64,000 bases of DNA from positions 3,658,001 through 3,722,000 of the forward strand of contig CAWIMB010000002.1 of the NCBI GenBank assembly GCA_963837155.1. The letters are read 5' to 3'. A program made the position numbers and the translations under genes. Source of the stretch: DASQHW01 sp963837155 (GTDB taxonomy: Bacteria; Actinomycetota; Acidimicrobiia; IMCC26256; PALSA-610). Below the pieces are notes generated by a model. The model was not told where the DNA came from. It worked only from the letters and a program-made list of their open reading frames with translations, and did no database searches. Of the stretch, positions 59,823 through 64,000 are shown one piece after another (within the stretch, counting starts at the first letter, position 1; every line of letters starts with the position of its first letter).

Positions 59823-60938
59823 TCACCGGAACGAGAACACCGGTGCCGCGGGACCCTCGAGCGGCGGGAGCAGACCCCGGTGACGCAGCACCGGCATCAC
59901 TCCCTCGCCGAACCAGTACGCCTCTTCGAGATGCGGGTAGCCCGACAGGATGAACTCGGAGAATCCGAGCGTGTGGTACTCCTCGATGCGGTCGGCGACT
60001 TCGTCATATGAGCCGACGAGCGCGGTGCCGACGCCGCCGCGCACCAAGCCGATGCCGGCCCACACATTGGGATACACGACGAGCCGGTCAGCATCCTCGC
60101 CGCCGCCGTGCAACGACGCCATCCGCTGCTGGCCGACGGACTGCGTGGTCGCGAAGTCGGCCTGCGCGGCGGCGATGGCTTCGGGCGCCATACGGGCGCG
60201 CAACGCGTCGGCGGCCGCCCAGGCTTCGTCGGCCGTCGGCCGGGCGATGACGTGGAAGCGGATACCGAAGTCAAGCGAGCGTTCGCATTCCGCGGCCAGC
60301 GCGCGCATGCGATCGACCCGCTCGCTCACCATCGCCGGCGGTTCGCCCCACGCCAGATAGACGTCGACGTGGCGTGCCGCAATGTGCTCCGCTGCGTCCG
60401 ATGCGCCACCGAAGTAGATGCGCGGCACCGGATCGGGCGGCATGCGCGTCTCGGCGCGGTCGACGCGATAGTGCGTGCCCTCGTAATCGAACGGCACACC
60501 GCTCCACGCACCCCGCATGATCTCGACGAACTCGCCGGTGCGCTCATAGCGCGTCTCCTTGTCCTCCCACACGCCGAACCGAGCAAGCTCGGCGGGCTCG
60601 GCGCCGGTCACGATGTTCACGAGCAGCCGTCCGCCTGACAACCGTTGATACGTCGAGGCCATCTGCGCGGCCAACGTGGGTGACAACAGCGCGGGCCGGA
60701 ACGCAACGAGGAACTTGACGCGCCGCGTCAGCGGAATGAGCGATGCGGTCGCCAGCCACGCGTCTTCGCAACCGGTGCCACACGGCGTCAACATCCCGTC
60801 GAAGCCGAGGCTGTCGCACGCGGTGGCGACCTGGGCGAGGTACGCGAGGTCGGGGGAGCGCCGGTGTGGGTCGTCCGCACCGGGCAGCACGTCGCGCGCG
60901 TCACCGCCGGTCGGCAGAAACCAGTGGGTAGTGAGCAT
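59823..60938 (-). CDS. ssuD: FMNH2-dependent alkanesulfonate monooxygenase family (SsuD/SmoC-like)
   Basis: 371 residues from ATG 60938 (a TTG at 60944 would overlap the TnpB stop). The N-terminal THWFLPTGGDARDVL, GFDGMLTPCGTGCEDAWLATASLIPLT, FRPALLSPTLAAQMASTYQRLSGGRLLVNIVTG and the GGASDAAEHIAARH segment identify the SsuD group, which oxidises sulfonates to an aldehyde and sulfite with FMNH2 and O2. No flavin reductase gene is adjacent. It starts 2 bases after the TnpB stop. With the sugar-type ABC genes downstream, a sulfosugar substrate (sulfo-SMO type) is possible but not shown. Confidence 0.9.
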   Translation of the reverse strand: MLTTHWFLPTGGDARDVLPGADDPHRRSPDLAYLAQVATACDSLGFDGMLTPCGTGCEDAWLATASLIPLTRRVKFLVAFRPALLSPTLAAQMASTYQRLSGGRLLVNIVTGAEPAELARFGVWEDKETRYERTGEFVEIMRGAWSGVPFDYEGTHYRVDRAETRMPPDPVPRIYFGGASDAAEHIAARHVDVYLAWGEPPAMVSERVDRMRALAAECERSLDFGIRFHVIARPTADEAWAAADALRARMAPEAIAAAQADFATTQSVGQQRMASLHGGGEDADRLVVYPNVWAGIGLVRGGVGTALVGSYDEVADRIEEYHTLGFSEFILSGYPHLEEAYWFGEGVMPVLRHRGLLPPLEGPAAPVFSFR

Positions 60939-60940
60939 TT

Positions 60941-62128
60941 TCAAGACCCTTCACAGGCGTTGACCTGTTGGGCCCTACCGGCCCGGAGAATGTTGATGGC
61001 GGCGTTGATGTCGGCGTGGGTGTGATGGCCGCACGCCTGACAGCAGAACGTCGCCTGAGTGACGCGATTCGTCGCAACCGTGTGCCCGCATTCGGAGCAC
61101 CGCTGCGACGTGTTACGGGGGTCGACTGTGATCACCTCGCGACCAGCTTCTTCCGCTTTGTACGCGATGAACGACAACAGCAGGCCCCACCCCGCGTCGT
61201 AGATGGAACGATTCAGACCAGCCTTCGCGTGGGCACCGTTGGGCAGATACGACCCGTCGTCGGCGGCCTTGGTTTTGGGACGGCGGACCATCTTGGCGAT
61301 CTTCAAGTCTTCGTGGACAATCAGGTCGTAGTCGTTGACCAGGAAACGCGACAGCTTGTGGGCCAGGTCCCTACGTTGGTTGCGGACCTTTCGGTGGGCG
61401 CCCGCAACCCGCGCCACGGCCCGCTGTCGGCGGCGCGAGCCTCGACGCTTGCGGCTCAGATCCCGTTGCGCGGCGGCAAGGCGCGCAACGGCCCGGTGTC
61501 CGTAGCGGCCGTCGGTGCGCAGCGTTCCGTCGCTGGTCGCGACGACCGCGCGCACACCGACATCGATGCCGACCGTCCGGCCCGTGCGCGGCAACGGTTC
61601 GGCGGGGACGTCCACGCATCGGATGCTCACCCACCAGCGGCTTCCCTCACGGGCCACCGTGATCGCCTTGGCGATCCCATGCAACCGGCGGTGTTGACGG
61701 ACTTTGAGATCGCCCAAGCCGTGAAGATGCAAACGACGCCGTTGGCTATCGAGGCGCCATCCGTTGCGGTCTTCCCATTGCACCGAGTCAAACCTACCGA
61801 CAGACCGGAACCGTGGGAAACCCGGCGTTTGCCCGGCGCGGCAGCGTCGATAAAACGCGTCGAACGCGCGGTCGAGACGCTTCAAGGTGCCACGGCAAAC
61901 CACGACGCCCTGGGCGAGAATCTCAGGCCGGACCTCCCGAAGCTCGGTGAGGGTCCGGCACTGATCGATATACGACACCGATCGGCGTTCCCATCTCCAG
62001 GCCCCCCGCCGTTCCTCCAACGCCGCGTTGTACAGCTCACACTGCCCGCGCAGAAGCTCCTCGAGTGCGACCCGTTGACGGACCGTCGGCTGCAATAAAA
62101 ACCGGAACGTGCGGCAACGCCCAGCCAT
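60941..62128 (-). CDS. tnpB: RNA-guided endonuclease TnpB (IS200/IS605-type)
   Basis: 395 residues from ATG 62128. The N-terminal FRFLLQPTVRQRVALEELL helix region is followed by a Wedge/REC-like part. The RuvC-like domain has catalytic Asp in GIDVGVRAVV (about residue 190), Glu in VHEDLKI (about 280) and Asp in HTHADINAAINI near the C-terminus; all three are intact. The zinc ribbon is CSECG...CQACG. No TnpA transposase lies next to it. The omega RNA is normally encoded at the 3' end of the gene and beyond, which here would run into ssuD. An active nuclease and solitary element is likely. Confidence 0.93.
   Translation of the reverse strand: MAGRCRTFRFLLQPTVRQRVALEELLRGQCELYNAALEERRGAWRWERRSVSYIDQCRTLTELREVRPEILAQGVVVCRGTLKRLDRAFDAFYRRCRAGQTPGFPRFRSVGRFDSVQWEDRNGWRLDSQRRRLHLHGLGDLKVRQHRRLHGIAKAITVAREGSRWWVSIRCVDVPAEPLPRTGRTVGIDVGVRAVVATSDGTLRTDGRYGHRAVARLAAAQRDLSRKRRGSRRRQRAVARVAGAHRKVRNQRRDLAHKLSRFLVNDYDLIVHEDLKIAKMVRRPKTKAADDGSYLPNGAHAKAGLNRSIYDAGWGLLLSFIAYKAEEAGREVITVDPRNTSQRCSECGHTVATNRVTQATFCCQACGHHTHADINAAINILRAGRAQQVNACEGS
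60945..60953. repeat. 9-bp direct repeat at TnpB 3' side
   Basis: GACCCTTCA, matching an identical 9-mer at 62184-62192 on the other side of the TnpB gene. This copy lies within the last codons of tnpB, just ahead of the ssuD start. Possible mark of the element's boundary; chance cannot be excluded. Confidence 0.35.
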
Positions 62129-62183
62129 AAGCAGATCATCGCGCCCAGGTGCGCCACTCAAGCTGGCTACCACGGGAAGTATC

Positions 62184-62192
62184 GACCCTTCA
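62184..62192. repeat. 9-bp direct repeat at TnpB 5' side
   Basis: GACCCTTCA, identical to the copy at 60945-60953 and 56 bases upstream of the tnpB ATG. It also overlaps the stop codon of the ribbon-helix-helix gene fragment, suggesting the element joined there. Confidence 0.35.
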
Positions 62193-62345
62193 GCTGACGG
62201 ACGCCCGAAGGGCTTCGACGATCCACGTCTCGAGATCGAGTCCAGCTTCGTTTGCGCGCTCACACGCCGGCCGTTCGAACTCACGTGGCGGCCGGGACGA
62301 GAGGCCGGCGGACCCTTGCCCGTCGGTCCGGCAACCGAAAGGATG
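62190..62345 (-). pseudogene. Partial duplicate of the ribbon-helix-helix protein C-terminus
   Basis: On the minus strand this stretch reads about 50 residues ending AGLDLETWIVEALRASVS, nearly identical to the end of the gene at 63101-63772 (AGLDLETWIVEALRASVE) and similar for about 30 residues before. It has no start and its upstream continuation is antisense to the SDR gene, so it is a broken copy. It lies between tnpB and the SDR gene. Confidence 0.65.
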
Positions 62346-62350
62346 GACGC

Positions 62351-63097
62351 ATGTCCACGGCTCTCGTCACGGGTGCGTCGAGTGGGATCGGGCTCGAGCT
62401 TGCGCGGATTCTCGCCGCAGACCATGACGTCGTCCTCGCCGCGCGCTCGGCCGACAAGCTCGAGGCGCTGGCCGCCGAGCTCGGATCGGCTCGCGTCATC
62501 GCGGTGGATCTCGCCGATCCCGCGGGCACCCGCAAGCTCGTGTCGGAACTCGCGGACGTCGACGTGCTGGTGAACAACGCCGGGTTCGCTGACTGGGGGC
62601 TGTTCGCCGACGCCTCGGAAACGAAGCTCGACGAGATGGTGGAGCTGAACGTCGGCGCGCTCACCCACCTCACGCGTGCGTATCTCCCGGGAATGCTTGC
62701 GCGCGGGACCGGCAAAGTGCTGAACCTCGCGTCAACGGCCGCGTTCCAACCGGGTCCGCTGATGGCCGTGTACTACGCGACGAAGGCGTACGTGCTGTCG
62801 TTCAGCGAAGCGCTCGCCGAGGAGACACGCGGAACCGGCGTGACCGTGACCGCGTTGTGCCCGGGACCGACCGCCAGCGGCTTTCAGGCCGCCGCCGAGA
62901 TGGAGGACAGCCGGCTCGTCAAGGGCCGCAAGCTCCCGAGCGCAGCCAAGGTTGCGGCCTACGGCGTGAAAGCGATGCAGCGCGGCGACGTCGTCGCGGT
63001 TCCCGGCATGGCGAACAAGATGCTGGCCGCGTCGGTTCGCGTCTCACCGCGGCCGATGGTTCGCCGGCTCGTGCACCGCATGCAAGCCGTGAAGTGA
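62351..63097 (+). CDS. Classical short-chain dehydrogenase/reductase (SDR)
   Basis: 248 residues from ATG 62351 with GAAAGG about 8 bases upstream. NAD(P) site TGASSGIGLEL, NNAG near residue 77, catalytic Ser in LASTAAFQ, and Y-x3-K in YYATKAYVLSF. The C-terminal VAVPGMANKMLAASVRVSPRPMVRR is usual for YqjQ/DltE-type SDRs. The substrate is unknown. It converges with the ribbon-helix-helix gene (3 bases between stops). Confidence 0.92.
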   Translation: MSTALVTGASSGIGLELARILAADHDVVLAARSADKLEALAAELGSARVIAVDLADPAGTRKLVSELADVDVLVNNAGFADWGLFADASETKLDEMVELNVGALTHLTRAYLPGMLARGTGKVLNLASTAAFQPGPLMAVYYATKAYVLSFSEALAEETRGTGVTVTALCPGPTASGFQAAAEMEDSRLVKGRKLPSAAKVAAYGVKAMQRGDVVAVPGMANKMLAASVRVSPRPMVRRLVHRMQAVK

Positions 63098-63100
63098 CGC

Positions 63101-63772
63101 TCACTCGACCGACGCGCGCAGCGCTTCAACGATCCAGGTCTCGAGGTCGAGCCCGGCTCCGTTCGCAACCTCACGGGCGCGCTGCTCGAGCTCGCGCGGC
63201 AGCCGGAGTGAGAGCCCGGCCGCGGGGGCGAACGACGCGGGATGCCGGCCGACGGGCTCGTCGCCTTCGAGTCGAGGCCGGGGCAGGTACCGGCCTTCGC
63301 GTGCGCACCGCTGCTGCCAGTTGACGCGCGCGTCGGAATTCGTCACTTGGGTCGAGCCGCGACCTACGTAGACGCTCCGTACGACGTCGTCGACGACCCA
63401 GAGCAGCGGCGCGTAGCCCTCACCGGCTTCCAGATGCGCGAGCAACTCGCGCGCGCTGGTCGCGATGCGATCGGCTTCGGTGACGACGACGATCGACAGA
63501 CCGGGCCGGCGGTGTTCGCGCACCATGCGTTCGAGGGAGGCCAGGCACGTCGCGCAATCGCAGAGATAGGCGCCGTAACGGAGCCGGTCGTCGGGTCGAG
63601 TGCACGCGAGCCACCGCTCGTGGGCTTGCGGCTCGGGTGTGATCGACAGCGGCCGCTCCGCAGGGAGCGTGAGGCTCGCCGGCGTCGGTACCACCGGCGA
63701 TCGGTCCTCGTACACCGGGGGCGGCGCGACGAGCCAGAGGTGCCGGGCGCTGCGATCAGTTGTTGTGGGCAC
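63101..63772 (-). CDS. Protein with C-terminal ribbon-helix-helix-like domain, 223 aa
   Basis: The GTG at 63772 is chosen because AAGGAGG lies 4 bases upstream (63777-63783), a strong ribosome-binding site. The middle has a CDCATC motif and a two-strand alternating region (LSIVVVTEADRIATSARELLAHL; YAPLLWVVDDVV). The last about 40 residues have the beta-helix-helix pattern LSLRLPRELEQRAREVAN...LDLETWIVEAL of Arc/CopG-type DNA-binding proteins. It may be a DNA-binding regulator. A broken copy of its 3' end lies at 62190-62345. Confidence 0.65.
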   Translation of the reverse strand: MPTTTDRSARHLWLVAPPPVYEDRSPVVPTPASLTLPAERPLSITPEPQAHERWLACTRPDDRLRYGAYLCDCATCLASLERMVREHRRPGLSIVVVTEADRIATSARELLAHLEAGEGYAPLLWVVDDVVRSVYVGRGSTQVTNSDARVNWQQRCAREGRYLPRPRLEGDEPVGRHPASFAPAAGLSLRLPRELEQRAREVANGAGLDLETWIVEALRASVE

Positions 63773-63829
63773 GTTGCCTCCTTGCCGAATCACTGCTTGT
63801 GATTGTGGCGGGGAGGTGTGACAACAACG

Positions 63830-64000
63830 TCAGAGGGCAGGCAGCTGCTGGCGAACCGTGAGCATCTCCGCGAAGAGATCACCCACGTCGAGCACCCGGG
63901 CGCCGGCATCGCGGATTGTCCAGCGGTCGCTCCGAAGATCCGGATCGTCGAGCTCGTCCCAGCGGATCGGCATCGACACCGGCGCGCCGGCCGCGGCCCG
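63830..64000 (-). CDS. ligD: C-terminal end of LigD polymerase-domain protein (partial)
   Basis: The last 56 codons before the stop at 63830 read GAPVSMPIRWDELDDPDLRSD followed by RWTIRDAGARVL. This is the characteristic end of the archaeo-eukaryotic primase-like polymerase domain of LigD, used in non-homologous end joining. The rest of the gene lies beyond base 64000. Confidence 0.75.
   Translation of the reverse strand, partial: RAAAGAPVSMPIRWDELDDPDLRSDRWTIRDAGARVLDVGDLFAEMLTVRQQLPAL

Noticed and set aside
62129..62668. Upstream extension of the tnpB open frame
   Set aside because: No similarity before MAGRCRTFRF; the stretch is antisense to the SDR gene and covers a pseudogene fragment.

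Overview
The window is a gene-dense stretch of a GC-rich bacterial chromosome. Codon use, frequent GTG starts, F420-type enzymes (a luciferase-like oxidoreductase and a Ddn-like protein), a hopanoid-type epimerase and an FHA/FHA/ABC exporter beside a Ser/Thr kinase all point to an actinobacterium, possibly of the Acidimicrobiia. That assignment is inferred from gene content only. I found no rRNA, tRNA or CRISPR array. A striking technical feature is that at least ten conserved genes are broken by one or more single-base frameshifts while both halves remain readable in neighbouring frames. This looks more like uncorrected assembly errors than real decay, so these genes are listed as CDS with the shifts noted.

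Layout. 1-4405: secreted CocE-like hydrolase (runs off the edge), a small hypothetical, ExoD, and a UbiB/ABC1 kinase. 4413-10618: a membrane-lipid block with four PAP2-family proteins (one a degenerate PAP2 fused to a kinase domain), an OpuAC-type binding lipoprotein, a second lipoprotein and an LPG-synthase-like flippase. 10668-17113: methyltransferase, HpnA-like epimerase plus class-III aminotransferase (hopanoid-type pair), FMN reductase, small proteins, a lysophospholipase-like hydrolase and a DEAD-box helicase. 17309-18148: an EamA transporter, followed by about 590 bp without genes. 18741-27941: a type IV pilus block (PilB, PilC, three small pilins and a 1304-residue pilin with an Ig-repeat tail), with PilT converging on it. 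28001-30939: LspA-like peptidase, a secreted hydrolase, DUF5522 and a hypothetical. 31033-35878: an FHA-FHA-ABC exporter convergent with a receptor Ser/Thr kinase. 35903-42230: F420 oxidoreductase, methyltransferase/acyl-CoA dehydrogenase, a Usp-like protein, a flavin monooxygenase, and a truncated DyP peroxidase abutting a truncated methyltransferase. 42233-53027: a cyclase/AAA/TPR signalling protein and two secreted proteins, one a roughly 1800-residue PKD-repeat surface protein. 53028-54217: a TetR regulator and a GNAT.

From 62128 down to 54270 everything is on the minus strand: TnpB, an SsuD-type monooxygenase, a glutamine amidotransferase, a sugar-type ABC transporter (ATPase, two permeases, binding lipoprotein) and a Ddn-like protein. 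The SsuD plus sugar-type ABC combination suggests uptake and desulfonation of a sulfonated compound such as a sulfosugar. The last part holds an SDR, a ribbon-helix-helix protein with a broken partial copy nearby, and the end of a LigD polymerase-domain gene.

Three copies of a 49-bp palindrome occur at 29936, 39436 and 54219. Two of them fill the gap between convergent stop codons almost exactly. They are the clearest non-coding repeat family here.
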